A stretch of DNA of 64,000 nt from Oceanobacillus arenosus (GTDB lineage: Bacteria; Bacillota; Bacilli; Bacillales; Amphibacillaceae), in contig NZ_PIOC01000003.1 of the NCBI RefSeq assembly GCF_003369575.1, forward strand, positions 1 to 64,000. Direction: 5' to 3'. The position numbers and the translations under genes were made by a program. The notes beneath the pieces are model-generated. The model made no database searches and was not told where the DNA came from. It saw only the letters and a list, made by a program, of their open reading frames with translations. The stretch's first letter is position 1. Each line of letters starts with the position of its first letter. Positions 42,796 to 51,720 of the stretch are shown here, piece by piece.

Positions 42796-43470
42796 TTAAT
42801 CTTTCTTTAACCTTGCTGATAAGCGATTACCAAATGTCTGAATCCCTTGAACAAGGATGATTAAAATAAATACCGTTACATACATGACGTCTACCTCATA
42901 GCGTAAATGACCATATCGGTAAGCCAAATCACCAAGTCCCCCGGCACCTACTAATCCAGCCATCGCCGTTGCCCCAATGAGACCAATGGTTGAGATTGTC
43001 AGGCCAAGAATAATGGAAGATCTGGATTCACGGATTAATACATGCCAAATGATATGTCTCGTTTTAATTCCCATTGCTTCATAAGCCTCGATTACACCAC
43101 GATCGACTTCCAGAAGACTTGATTCCATTAGTCTGGCTATGTATGGCGCAGTGTAGACGACAAGGGGAACAATAGCACCGCCCACACCAATGGTTGTACC
43201 AGCAATCATTTTTGTAAAAGGCAATATAAAGAATAACAAAATGATAAACGGAATCGATCGGATCACATTAATGATCAAGTTGAGTCCATGATTTAATACC
43301 TTATTTTCCAGTGCTTTTCCTGGCCCGCTTAATGTTAATAAAACACCAAGTGGAAGCCCAATAAGGATGGAAATCGCAAGCGCTATTCCAACCATCTGGA
43401 ATGTTTGAATGACTGCTTCCCATATTTCCAGACTCCAATTATCAAAAAAAGCGGTAATACTAGCCAACAT
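42796..43470 (-). CDS. metP: methionine ABC transporter permease MetP/MetI
   Basis: Five membrane segments and the EAA-type loop (IEAYEAMGIKTRHIIWHVLIRESR) mark a D-methionine-type permease. The ATG at 43470 has GAGGTGAG at good spacing; a GTG at 43479 lies within the ribosome binding site. The start overlaps the end of metN by 11 bases. With MetN and MetQ it imports methionine. Confidence 0.88.
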   Translation of the reverse strand: MLASITAFFDNWSLEIWEAVIQTFQMVGIALAISILIGLPLGVLLTLSGPGKALENKVLNHGLNLIINVIRSIPFIILLFFILPFTKMIAGTTIGVGGAIVPLVVYTAPYIARLMESSLLEVDRGVIEAYEAMGIKTRHIIWHVLIRESRSSIILGLTISTIGLIGATAMAGLVGAGGLGDLAYRYGHLRYEVDVMYVTVFILIILVQGIQTFGNRLSARLKKD

Positions 43471-44494
43471 GAGACTCACCTCGATTTTGATATTTTTCTA
43501 CAATTACTCCTAACTCGGTTAGGTAATTCATTGCTTTTTCCGCTTCAGAAGCGCTACCCTCCAGATGTACGACTAAACGGCCATATGGTTCATCCTTCAA
43601 CTGTGCAATATTTCCGCTTAGAATAGAAGGAAAGATATCGAATTGTTTGGTAACCATTGCCAATGCTGGCTTTCCTGATGACTGTCCGATAAAGGATAAA
43701 GTAACAATTTGACCGGAATTCTTCAGATTCTCCACTAATTCTTCAGGAATTTTATCATTGAATATGGACTGAACAAATCGCTTCGCTGTCTCCGTCTTCG
43801 GTTGGGAAAATAGATCTATTACTTTACCTTGCTCAACGATACGACCATTTTCCATTACTGCCACTTCATGACAAATACTTTGCACTACATTCATCTCATG
43901 TGTAATAAGTAAGATCGTAATGCCAAGTTCACTATTAATCTTGCTTAATAGAGCGAGAATTGACTCTGTTGTATCCGGGTCCAGCGCACTGGTTGCTTCA
44001 TCACACAACAGCACTTCCGGTTCATGTGCAAGCGCACGAGCAATAGCAACACGCTGCTTTTGACCCCCAGAGAGCTGGGCAGGATACGCATTTGTCTTGT
44101 CCAGCAATCCGACAATTTCCAAATACTTATTTACTCGCTCTTTAATCTCCTTTTTAGGCACGCCTGTTAATTTGAGCGGAATAGCAATATTTTCATATAC
44201 TGTCCCAGTTTTTAATAGATTAAAAGATTGGAAAATCATGCCCATTTTTTGTCTGGCAATATTGAGGTCACCCCGTGACATCTTGGTAAGCTCTTTACCA
44301 TTTAAAAACACTTGACCTTTTGTTGGTTTCTCCAAAAGATTGGCCATCCGGATTAATGTACTCTTACCAGCACCACTATAGCCGATAACGCCAAAGATGG
44401 TCCCTTTTTTCACGTGGAGCGAGACATCATCCAGTGCCTTCGTATCTTTTGATTTTGTGTGAAATACTTTCGTAATATTTTTAAACTCAATCAT
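43460..44494 (-). CDS. metN: methionine ABC transporter ATP-binding protein MetN
   Basis: The ABC ATPase of 344 residues has Walker A (GYSGAGKSTL, about 38), signature LSGGQKQRVA, Walker B (LLCDEATSALD) and the H-loop (LLITHEMNV). Its C-terminal 80 residues (from about 265) form the NIL domain that lets intracellular methionine inhibit transport. It is the first gene after the SAM riboswitch, so both SAM and methionine should limit uptake. Confidence 0.92.
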   Translation of the reverse strand: MIEFKNITKVFHTKSKDTKALDDVSLHVKKGTIFGVIGYSGAGKSTLIRMANLLEKPTKGQVFLNGKELTKMSRGDLNIARQKMGMIFQSFNLLKTGTVYENIAIPLKLTGVPKKEIKERVNKYLEIVGLLDKTNAYPAQLSGGQKQRVAIARALAHEPEVLLCDEATSALDPDTTESILALLSKINSELGITILLITHEMNVVQSICHEVAVMENGRIVEQGKVIDLFSQPKTETAKRFVQSIFNDKIPEELVENLKNSGQIVTLSFIGQSSGKPALAMVTKQFDIFPSILSGNIAQLKDEPYGRLVVHLEGSASEAEKAMNYLTELGVIVEKYQNRGESHVG

Positions 44495-44620
44495 ACTATG
44501 TATACTCCCTTATTACTGGATATCTGCTATTTACACAGAATAAACAGATAATTAAAATCAAATATTATAAAACTTAGTTACATTTATTCCTTCAGAACGT
44601 TTTTATAGTTTGTTAACTAC

Positions 44621-44657
44621 AAAAAAACCTCTCTACCAATGATGTCAGAGAAAGTTA
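44621..44657 (-). terminator. riboswitch expression-platform terminator
   Basis: On the minus strand AACTTTCTCT and AGAGAGGTT form a stem with a G-T pair, followed by seven T residues. It lies between the SAM aptamer and metN, and matches the OFF-state terminator of S-box leaders. Confidence 0.78.
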
Positions 44658-44686
44658 ATATAAATAGCCGTTCCTATTTTAATTTC

Positions 44687-44785
44687 TCTTATCTATCAAA
44701 CAATTGTTTGCAGGATTTAGCACCTTTCTGTAAAGATGGTTGCCGGGCATCACAGGGCCAGTCCCTCCGCCGCTCTTAATAAGAT
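44687..44785 (-). ncRNA. SAM-I (S-box) riboswitch controlling metN
   Basis: The minus-strand leader has the S-box core in order: AAGAG, GGAGGGACTGGCCCTGTGA, CCCGGCAACC, a variable P3 arm, AGGTGCTAAATCCTGC, and the closing GATAAG pairing with CTTAT at the start. The core matches the class closely. It precedes a terminator and metN, so binding of SAM should switch off the transporter-oxidase operon. Confidence 0.93.
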
Positions 44786-44805
44786 TAATATTATTTTATT
44801 TTTTT

Positions 44806-44834
44806 AGTATAGTATAGCAACTATGATAAGTCAA
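44806..44834 (-). promoter_or_regulatory. sigma-A promoter of the metN operon
   Basis: On the minus strand TTGACT (44834-44829), a 17-base spacer and TATACT (44811-44806) precede the riboswitch. The transcript would start around 44799. Confidence 0.7.
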
Positions 44835-45138
44835 TGGAAATTCGACAATATTTTCATATTTCAAAATGGATTGTCCACTTTGATGGAGGAAATACTGAGA
44901 ATGATTTATGTAATTCCTATTTTCCAGGACAAGGACTGAAATTACCCCACATCCCGTCATGCCCACCAAATTGACAAATTATTACATCATCCATATAATG
45001 AACTTTAATTTAAATACGAAAAAATAAGGTTCAACCACCCTGTAAAATCCGATTGCAACGATGTGTTATGCGTCATCTTTCGTTCATTAATTTTGTAAAA
45101 GATATTGGAAAATATAGCAGAAGAGGGGAATACATCAT

Positions 45139-46227
45139 ATGAAAACGATTTCCGTACATGGCGCACCAAGTGAATACATATTGCAAGAAGGCATTTTGAA
45201 TGAATTAGAGGACAAGCTTATCATTCGCGGTTTCAAAAAAATACTGATAGTTCATGGAGAAAAATCATGGCAAGCAGCGAAGCCATTTTGGCCAGCATTC
45301 AATGAAATAGAGATTGTAGACTATACCTATCATGGTGAATGTTCCATAACTGAAATTGATGCTGTTGCAAAGCAAATTACGGAACATGGTGTTGACAGTG
45401 TAATTGGAGTTGGCGGTGGGAAAGTGCTCGATCTTGTTAAGTCTGCCTGTCACGTCACTCACATACCCTACGTTCTGATTCCAACACTTGCATCCAACTG
45501 CTCACCTTGGACACCGATCAGCGTTATTTATGATGATACAGGTACATTTACTCGTTTCGATCTATATCCAGAAAATGCGAGCCTTGTGTTGATTGAACCA
45601 CAAATTTTATTACTGGCTCCAATCGATATGATGATTGCTGGAATCGCTGATACACTTGCAAAATGGTATGAAGCAGATGTACAAATGGCAAATATCAAGG
45701 ACAAACCGGCAGCACTTGAACTCTCACATTATACTGCAAAGTTATGTAAAGATGTCCTTCTTCAGCATGCAGAAGAAGCGATAAACGCAGCAAAAAATGG
45801 TACTTTAAATTATGAATTTACCAAAGTAGCTGAAGCAATTATTATGTTCGGTGGCATAGTCGGTGGGTTTGGTGATCATTATGGTAGAGTTGCAGGAGCC
45901 CATTCTATTCATAATGGATTAACTGCACTTGAAGAAACACACTATGCCTTACATGGAGAAAAAGTTGCATACGGAATTCTTGTTCAATTAATGCTGGAAA
46001 ATAAACGGCAGGAAATCGAACAAATATTGCCATTCTACGATAAACTTGGACTGCCAACCACACTTAAGGATTTAGGTGTGACAAACGTTACGGAGGAATC
46101 CATTTCACTTGTTGCTGAAAAAGCAACCATATCTGGCGAATCCATCCACGTCTTACCTGGGGTGATGACCTCAGAAGTTGTTACACGGGCGATGATGGAA
46201 TTAGAGAAGTATGTTTTTGTAAAATAG
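45139..46227 (+). CDS. iron-containing alcohol dehydrogenase, GldA-like
   Basis: This 362-residue protein of the group III/GldA type has the NAD loop GVGGGKVLDLVKSA (about 93-106), metal ligands in GIADTLAKWYE (Asp), HYGRVAGAHSIHNGL (His) and YALHGEKVAYG (His), and the substrate segment IPTLASNCSPWTP. The ATG at 45139 follows AGAGGGG. It probably reduces an aldehyde or oxidises a polyol. Its position between metN and mtnE suggests a role near methionine metabolism, but that link is only positional. Confidence 0.83.
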   Translation: MKTISVHGAPSEYILQEGILNELEDKLIIRGFKKILIVHGEKSWQAAKPFWPAFNEIEIVDYTYHGECSITEIDAVAKQITEHGVDSVIGVGGGKVLDLVKSACHVTHIPYVLIPTLASNCSPWTPISVIYDDTGTFTRFDLYPENASLVLIEPQILLLAPIDMMIAGIADTLAKWYEADVQMANIKDKPAALELSHYTAKLCKDVLLQHAEEAINAAKNGTLNYEFTKVAEAIIMFGGIVGGFGDHYGRVAGAHSIHNGLTALEETHYALHGEKVAYGILVQLMLENKRQEIEQILPFYDKLGLPTTLKDLGVTNVTEESISLVAEKATISGESIHVLPGVMTSEVVTRAMMELEKYVFVK

Positions 46228-46234
46228 TTATCAG

Positions 46235-46283
46235 AAGAGGATCAAAACCTGGAAATCTCTCTCAGGATCTGATCCTCTTTTTC
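46235..46283 (+). terminator. intrinsic terminator after the GldA-like gene
   Basis: AAGAGGATC (46235-46243) pairs with GATCCTCTT (46271-46279), followed by TTTTT. It starts eight bases past the stop codon. Confidence 0.8.
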
Positions 46284-46328
46284 ACTTACTTTAACGGATA
46301 ATAAGCTTAAACGAGATTACAAATCGTT

Positions 46329-46416
46329 AGAAAACTTAGGTTTAACACAAGCCTTTCGGTGACAGCCTTAGTTGCACTTATTCGTTCAGAAAGTCGTTAT
46401 ACTTTCTTAACTACCA
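46329..46416 (+). repeat. dispersed repeat family with AAGAAAGT hairpin, copy
   Basis: TTAGAAAACTTAGGTTTAAC, then GGTGACAGCCTTAGTTGCAC, then AGAAAGT and ACTTTCT follow the family layout. It lies between convergent genes. Confidence 0.6.
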
Positions 46417-46466
46417 AAATCTAATTAATGGATACTTTTAATCCACATGTTTTCTAGATTTGACAG

Positions 46467-47660
46467 TTATTGGGGACGATTGCCTTGTTCTTCTATTCCA
46501 AAAATATTTAATCTCTCGATTCGGCTGATAGCTTCTTGCAATCGTTCCTCATCTACTAATAGACCCACCCTGACATATCCTTCTCCATACTTCCCAAAGC
46601 CATTTCCAGCTGCAACAGCAACATCTGCTTTTTCTAGTAATAGGTCAGCAAAGGATTCACTAGTATATCCCTCGGGAACGGGAAGCCACGCAAAGAATGA
46701 GCCTTTTGGAGCGTCTATGTCCCAGCCAATCCGCCTGCATTCCTTTAAAAATATGTTTCTGCGCCCTTCATAGAGGTTTACAAGATCCGTGACACATTCC
46801 TGACTTTCACTTAAAGCTGTAACTGCAGCTTCTTGGACCGCGGGGAATAAACTAACAAATAAGTGATCTTGGATGAGATTAATTGCTTCGATCATCTTTG
46901 CATTCCCTACTGCAAATCCAACACGCCACCCTGCCATGTTATAGGTTTTTGATAATGTATAAAGCTCTATCCCAACCTCTTTTGCGCCTTTAGCTTGCAG
47001 GAAACTAATTGGTTTTTCTTTATTAAAACCAATTGCACCATATGCAAAATCATGAACAATCCCAATATCCGTTTCCTTTGCGAGACTGATCGTTTCTTCA
47101 AAGAATGCAAGCGAAGCTGTTGCACCTGTAGGGTTATTTGGATAGTTTAAATAAAGTAACTTTGCTTCTTGTTTTTGCCTCTCTGTTAACGCACTGTAAT
47201 CAGGCAAATAATTATTTTCATAACGTAATGGCATCGTTTCATATTTCACATTTGCTAGAGCGACACCAGATAAATAATCAGGATATCCAGGATCCGGAAG
47301 CAACATTAAATCCCCATCATTCATTAAGGCAAGAGGAAGTTCGACTAATCCTATCTTGGTTCCACCTAAAATAGCAACCTCACTGTCGGGATCTAGGTCC
47401 ACATTGTATGTATGTTTGTAAAAATCTGCAGCCGCCTGTTTCAGCTGGGAAGTCCCCCTAAACGGAGAATATTTATGTGTTGCCGGGTCTTCAACTGCAT
47501 GTTGTAATGCTTTAACAATATGGGTAGGTGTTGGCTGATCCGGATTTCCCTGTCCTAAATTTATAACATCGCGTCCCTCATGAACAGCAGTATTTACCTT
47601 TTGAACAAGCGAAGCAAAGAATTGTGTTGGCAAATTATTTAATCGGTTTGAAAATTCCAT
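46467..47660 (-). CDS. mtnE: methionine salvage aminotransferase MtnE
   Basis: The N-terminal segment LPTQFFASLVQKVNTA and VINLGQGNPDQPTP are diagnostic of YkrV/MtnE, the transaminase that converts 4-methylthio-2-oxobutyrate to methionine. The cofactor lysine lies in YTLSKTYNMAGWRVGF, and YLNYPNNPTGA binds the PLP phosphate side. The ATG at 47660 follows AGAGG; earlier starts in the frame have no better site. The neighbour mtnU fits the same pathway. No SAM riboswitch is visible directly upstream. Confidence 0.88.
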   Translation of the reverse strand: MEFSNRLNNLPTQFFASLVQKVNTAVHEGRDVINLGQGNPDQPTPTHIVKALQHAVEDPATHKYSPFRGTSQLKQAAADFYKHTYNVDLDPDSEVAILGGTKIGLVELPLALMNDGDLMLLPDPGYPDYLSGVALANVKYETMPLRYENNYLPDYSALTERQKQEAKLLYLNYPNNPTGATASLAFFEETISLAKETDIGIVHDFAYGAIGFNKEKPISFLQAKGAKEVGIELYTLSKTYNMAGWRVGFAVGNAKMIEAINLIQDHLFVSLFPAVQEAAVTALSESQECVTDLVNLYEGRRNIFLKECRRIGWDIDAPKGSFFAWLPVPEGYTSESFADLLLEKADVAVAAGNGFGKYGEGYVRVGLLVDEERLQEAISRIERLNIFGIEEQGNRPQ

Positions 47661-47862
47661 TTGTAATAACCTCTTTTTCAATAAAATGTTCGATAATAGA
47701 TAGATTTTATAATCTTTTTCACTAACAGTCCACTAAATATTAGAAAACTTGGTATTTTCCATGCCTTGGGACGAATTATCTTCACGCGATAAAAGGTCCT
47801 CTTAGTCTATGGTTTAGCACTCTAATTCCCGTACGCAGCCCATCATCTGTCTACAATAGAAA

Positions 47863-47908
47863 ACTCACCATCCATGAAGGGTTCTTCCTACCCACGGATG
47901 GTAAGTTA
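47863..47908 (-). terminator. hairpin between mtnU and mtnE
   Basis: AACTCACCATCC (47863-47874) and GGATGGTAAGTT (47897-47908) form a 12-bp stem with one G-T or mismatch position. An inner GGGT/ACCC helix is also possible. On the minus strand a short TTTT follows. It probably ends the mtnU transcript; the remaining bases of this 450-base gap hold only the repeat at 48027. Confidence 0.55.
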
Positions 47909-48026
47909 AGTAGAATACGCTATTGATACTGCAGTTTGCTTCCCCGCCTATACTTCCTGCTCTAGTTTTATGAAGAGGATATTAACCTTTCATTAAATGT
48001 GAGATTAATAAGAATAGATATTATTA

Positions 48027-48106
48027 GAAAGCTAAGGTTTAAACATGACTTTCGATGACAGCCTTCGTTGCACTAATTTGTTAAGAAAGTCTTTATGCTT
48101 TCTTAA
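48027..48106 (+). repeat. dispersed repeat family with AAGAAAGT hairpin, copy at the mtnU stop
   Basis: AGAAAGCTAAGGTTTAAAC, GATGACAGCCTTCGTTGCAC and AAGAAAGTC then GCTTTCTT match the family. It ends four bases before the stop codon of mtnU. Confidence 0.6.
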
Positions 48107-48110
48107 CTAC

Positions 48111-48896
48111 CTAGTAAAGATTAGGAACTCTACTTTCAAAGATTGGAACATCCTTTCTTACTTCTGAAACGCGCGCCGCATCCAAGACACCTGTGATTGT
48201 TTCCTCATTGGTATTAGACCCCTGACATAGTACTTCTCCCCAAGGATCGATTATCATTGATGCTCCTGCATAATCGACGCCATCCAATGACCCGATATTA
48301 TTAGAAGAAATGACGTACATTTGATTTTCGATTGCTCGAGCAATCTGCAGACTTGTCCAATGGTTTTTACGTGCAGTAGGCCATTCGGCAACAACGATTA
48401 ATACTTCCGCACCAGCTAATGCTAGGGAACGAGCCAATTCAGGAAATCTTAAATCATAACAAATAATTAAGCCCATTTTTATACCATCCAACTCAAAGGT
48501 TTCGACCTTTTTAGTTCCACCTGTTAAATATAATGGTTCATTTAACATTGGAACTAAGTGAATTTTGTTATATTCATAGACTAGTTCACCCTTTGAATTG
48601 AACACAAGGCTAGTATTATATATTTTATCTCCTACCTTGTTTGCAACTGATCCACCAATAATATTAAGATGATATTCACTCGCCAATTTACTTAAAAAGG
48701 TCTTCGTTGGCTCTCCCATATCATCTGCCAGCACATTTAATTTTGTTAGTGTATAAGATGTTGTCCACATCTCAGGAAGTACAATTGTATCCGGACGCTC
48801 ATTTTGTACAACCTCACGCACCCAATTTTCTACCTTGTCTCTATTTTGTTTAGGATTACCTGGAATTATCTCCATTTGAAAGACCGAGAACTTCAA
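48111..48896 (-). CDS. mtnU: omega-amidase/carbon-nitrogen hydrolase MtnU
   Basis: This nitrilase-fold hydrolase of 261 residues has the Glu-Lys-Cys triad: Glu42 in VLPEMWTT, Lys in YNKIHLVPM and Cys in LIICYDLRFPE. It belongs to the Nit2/YkrU type, which hydrolyses 2-oxo-acid amides such as that formed from methylthio-oxobutyrate when glutamine is the amino donor. This supports the MtnE neighbour. The ATG start is clear. Confidence 0.85.
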   Translation of the reverse strand: MKFSVFQMEIIPGNPKQNRDKVENWVREVVQNERPDTIVLPEMWTTSYTLTKLNVLADDMGEPTKTFLSKLASEYHLNIIGGSVANKVGDKIYNTSLVFNSKGELVYEYNKIHLVPMLNEPLYLTGGTKKVETFELDGIKMGLIICYDLRFPELARSLALAGAEVLIVVAEWPTARKNHWTSLQIARAIENQMYVISSNNIGSLDGVDYAGASMIIDPWGEVLCQGSNTNEETITGVLDAARVSEVRKDVPIFESRVPNLY

Positions 48897-49408
48897 ACGT
48901 CATTACCACCTTTCCATGTTTTTGATTTCATCACTATTAATCAATTTCTATAATCTATTCCTTTTGATATAACCGTGATAAGAAATAGAAACAATACTCA
49001 CAATATTTAGCTCCAATTTCATTTTATCACATCCTACTACGGTTTCAGTCTTTCAATTTTCAACTTGTTATCTGAGTGAATAAACATGACAGGATGGGAT
49101 GCTTTTATTTAACCCTTTCTTCTCGATTAATTAGCCAGCAACGTTCAGTGAGAGCACAGTGGGGATCTGAAACCGTAGTTCTATCACCTCTAAGTTATAA
49201 CTCATGCCAAGCACACAAATAAAGAGGAGCTACCACATGAATGACAGCCCCTTTAAACCTAATATCTAATCCTCGACACGTTAGCTAACATTATTACTGC
49301 CTGGGCTAGAACTTTTCTAGTATAACCAAGAGTAACTTTCGAATTCATAAGTTTTACGTCACCTTAAGAAGGATATACCAGTGCGATAGGCTTAGAAAAA
49401 AGTACCTA

Positions 49409-49585
49409 ATGAAGGGGATTCTCTCAATCCAAACTAGGGGAGAAAGTACCGAGGACATGGCGGATGTTATGGGAATTAGCGAATCAACCGTGAAACAATA
49501 TGTAAAATCAGCGCTAGCTAAATTAGAAGTAAATAATCGTACACAAGCGGTAGCAACACTATTACGAAAAGGAATAATATATTAG
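49409..49585 (+). CDS. LuxR-type helix-turn-helix fragment
   Basis: The frame encodes 58 residues with a GerE/LuxR helix-turn-helix: STEDMADVMGISESTVKQYV, followed by KLEVNNRTQAVATLLRKGII. The ATG has no ribosome binding site, and no sensory domain is encoded upstream in any obvious frame. A ten-codon open start at 49239 with a good AGAGGAG site stops soon. I read it as a remnant or very small regulator. Confidence 0.55.
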   Translation: MKGILSIQTRGESTEDMADVMGISESTVKQYVKSALAKLEVNNRTQAVATLLRKGIIY

Positions 49586-49587
49586 TG

Positions 49588-49620
49588 AGGGGACAGAGGT
49601 TATAAGTCTTCCTGTCCCCT
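49588..49620 (+). terminator. hairpin terminator after the LuxR fragment
   Basis: AGGGGACAG (49588-49596) pairs perfectly with CTGTCCCCT (49612-49620). It also lies downstream of the convergent lsrF transcript. Confidence 0.65.
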
Positions 49621-49669
49621 TGCTCCTATATAAGGCTTCTACTGTGAGATTAGCAAAAGCCAAATTAAA

Positions 49670-50569
49670 TTAATTACCTACTTGTAGGTTTTCGTTTGCA
49701 AGGTCTAGATAAAACTCGTAAGCCTCTTTACTAGTTAATCCTTCATGAACGACTTTATTTATTGCTTGGATCATTTCTTCAGGATGCTCGGATTGGAAGA
49801 TGTTTCTTCCCATGTCTACTCCAGCTGCTCCGCCTTGAATCGCATTATAAGCTAATGTTAGTGCATCTTTCTCAGGCACTTTTTTGCCACCTGCAACGAC
49901 TAACGGAACTGGACATGCTGATACGACCTTTTCGAAATCATCGCAGTAGTAAGTTTTTACAATTTGGGCGCCAAACTCTGCTAGCATTCTAGTTGCCAGC
50001 AGGAAGAATCTCGTTGTGCGTTCCATTTCCTTTCCAACTGCTACAACCCCCATCGTTGGAATCGAATATCTCGATCCTAAATTGACCGCTTTATTCAATG
50101 CTTCTATCGTTTCCTTTTGACCATCTGAACCGATAAAGGTTTGAATCGCAATCGCACTGGCATTCATTTTAATTGCTTCTTCGATATCTATAACCATCGA
50201 TTCGTGACTTAAATCATCTTGTAAAATACTGGAACCCGACGAGGCTCTTAGTGCGATTGATTTATTATAATTCGCTGGAACACTGGTCCTAATTGCTCCC
50301 CTTGTTGCCATTAAACAATCGGCATATTGCGCTAGTCTGGGAATTAATAAATCAATCCTCTCTAATCCAGAAGTAGGTCCCATAAAATACCCATGATCAA
50401 ATGCCAGCATCACGGTTTTCCCCGTTTCCGGCCTAAAAATTCGCGATAGACGATCCTTCATTCCCCAATCTAGATTTGCTGCTCCTCTTACATGAAAATC
50501 TCCTGTATTAGCAAAAGCTACATCTTCAGCAAATTGCTTTGCATTCTTATTCCCCTCAATATCTGCCAT
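49670..50569 (-). CDS. lsrF: phospho-AI-2 thiolase LsrF
   Basis: This TIM-barrel protein of 299 residues is of the DhnA/LsrF type, with the active-site AFDHGYFMGP near the start and the catalytic lysine in AQIVKTYYCDDFE. The later phosphate-binding segment is VVAGGKKV and GVDMGRNIFQ. LsrF transfers an acetyl group from 3-hydroxy-2,4-pentadione 5-phosphate to CoA in autoinducer-2 catabolism. It is the last gene of the lsrACDBF operon. Confidence 0.88.
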   Translation of the reverse strand: MADIEGNKNAKQFAEDVAFANTGDFHVRGAANLDWGMKDRLSRIFRPETGKTVMLAFDHGYFMGPTSGLERIDLLIPRLAQYADCLMATRGAIRTSVPANYNKSIALRASSGSSILQDDLSHESMVIDIEEAIKMNASAIAIQTFIGSDGQKETIEALNKAVNLGSRYSIPTMGVVAVGKEMERTTRFFLLATRMLAEFGAQIVKTYYCDDFEKVVSACPVPLVVAGGKKVPEKDALTLAYNAIQGGAAGVDMGRNIFQSEHPEEMIQAINKVVHEGLTSKEAYEFYLDLANENLQVGN

Positions 50570-50630
50570 TTCTTAATCTCTCCCCCAAACATGTAATGAT
50601 ATTTTTCAGGCAATTAAACGTTGCCCAATG

Positions 50631-51704
50631 CTAAAAATCAAAATCACCTGTATTTTCCTTCGTGAAGACGATTCTTTCTGGCAGGACGATTATTCCAGAA
50701 TCATCTGCTTCATAATCGTAGCCCTGTACTGTATTTGGCTCAACTGTAATTTCCCCGATTGTTGGAACATCGAGTCTATCCCCAACTTTTAATGTATTCC
50801 CCTGCGCTAAATAATAGGCAATGTATACGGCAAGTGCCCCTTGTTCCTGCACATCCCAAAGTCCATGATTGAGAATGGTTCCATTTTCAATGAATCCTCT
50901 CATTGAATTTGGTGATGCAAAGCCAGTAATAATAAGGTCCTCTGCAGTTAATCCTTTATTTTCCGCTGCTTGGGCCATTGCAGGCAATGCCGTTGAATCC
51001 GGGGCAATTACTGCGTCAAGATCTGGATAGGAGTCAATTATACTTTCACCAATTTGCAATGACTTTTGCTCATTTCCATCGCCAAATTGTTTTGTTACAA
51101 TCTCCCATTTAGGATAGTTCTCTTTAATGTAAGTTTCTGCATAATCAACCCATGAATTCTGGTCAGGAACGGTTGGACTTGAATAGAACCAGGCAACTTG
51201 GTTCTCACCATCAGGATCATCCATTTGTTCTGCTGCCATATCTACAAGCATTGTTCCAAGTATTTCAGGTGTACCTTGATTGATATAAAATGACCGGTAT
51301 TTTGGATCAACATCAGAATCCCAAGTAACAACTTTAATACCCGCATCTATAGCCTTCTGCAAAGCTTGATTTAAACCATCGGCGGATACAGATGAGATTG
51401 CAATTGCATCCGCACCACTGCTGACTGCACTATTGATAATTTGTACTTGATTTGCAACTGTTCCCTCTGGTGCACCATCATATTTCACTGTAAATCCTTC
51501 TTCTTCGGCCATTTTTTGAGCACCATTATTCCCTGATTCAAAGAAGGCATTACCAGTCATTTTAGGGATAAATACTACCTCAATATCACTTGGATCCTTC
51601 GCCCCATCCGCAGACCCATCCTTATCATTCGAGTTGCATGCAGCCAATACGAAACAAAGCATTACAGCTCCAACTAGCAATAATAATAATCTTGATTTAC
51701 TCAT
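50631..51704 (-). CDS. lsrB: autoinducer-2 binding lipoprotein LsrB
   Basis: The ATG at 51704 gives a lipoprotein signal with lipobox LAAC (Cys23) and a periplasmic-binding-protein-1-like fold of about 330 residues. IPKMTGNAFFESGNNG and VVTWDSDVDPKYR are typical of LsrB, which binds AI-2; the later APDSTALPA segment is also in the ligand cleft. Relatives bind ribose or rhamnose, so the operon is needed for the call. AGGAG lies 11 bases before the ATG. Confidence 0.86.
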   Translation of the reverse strand: MSKSRLLLLLVGAVMLCFVLAACNSNDKDGSADGAKDPSDIEVVFIPKMTGNAFFESGNNGAQKMAEEEGFTVKYDGAPEGTVANQVQIINSAVSSGADAIAISSVSADGLNQALQKAIDAGIKVVTWDSDVDPKYRSFYINQGTPEILGTMLVDMAAEQMDDPDGENQVAWFYSSPTVPDQNSWVDYAETYIKENYPKWEIVTKQFGDGNEQKSLQIGESIIDSYPDLDAVIAPDSTALPAMAQAAENKGLTAEDLIITGFASPNSMRGFIENGTILNHGLWDVQEQGALAVYIAYYLAQGNTLKVGDRLDVPTIGEITVEPNTVQGYDYEADDSGIIVLPERIVFTKENTGDFDF

Positions 51705-51720
51705 GTTATTTTTCACTCCT

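Noticed and set aside
44735-44770. GGGCCAGTCCCTCC as a copy of the REP-like repeat
   Set aside because: This is the conserved core of the SAM-I riboswitch read on the other strand.
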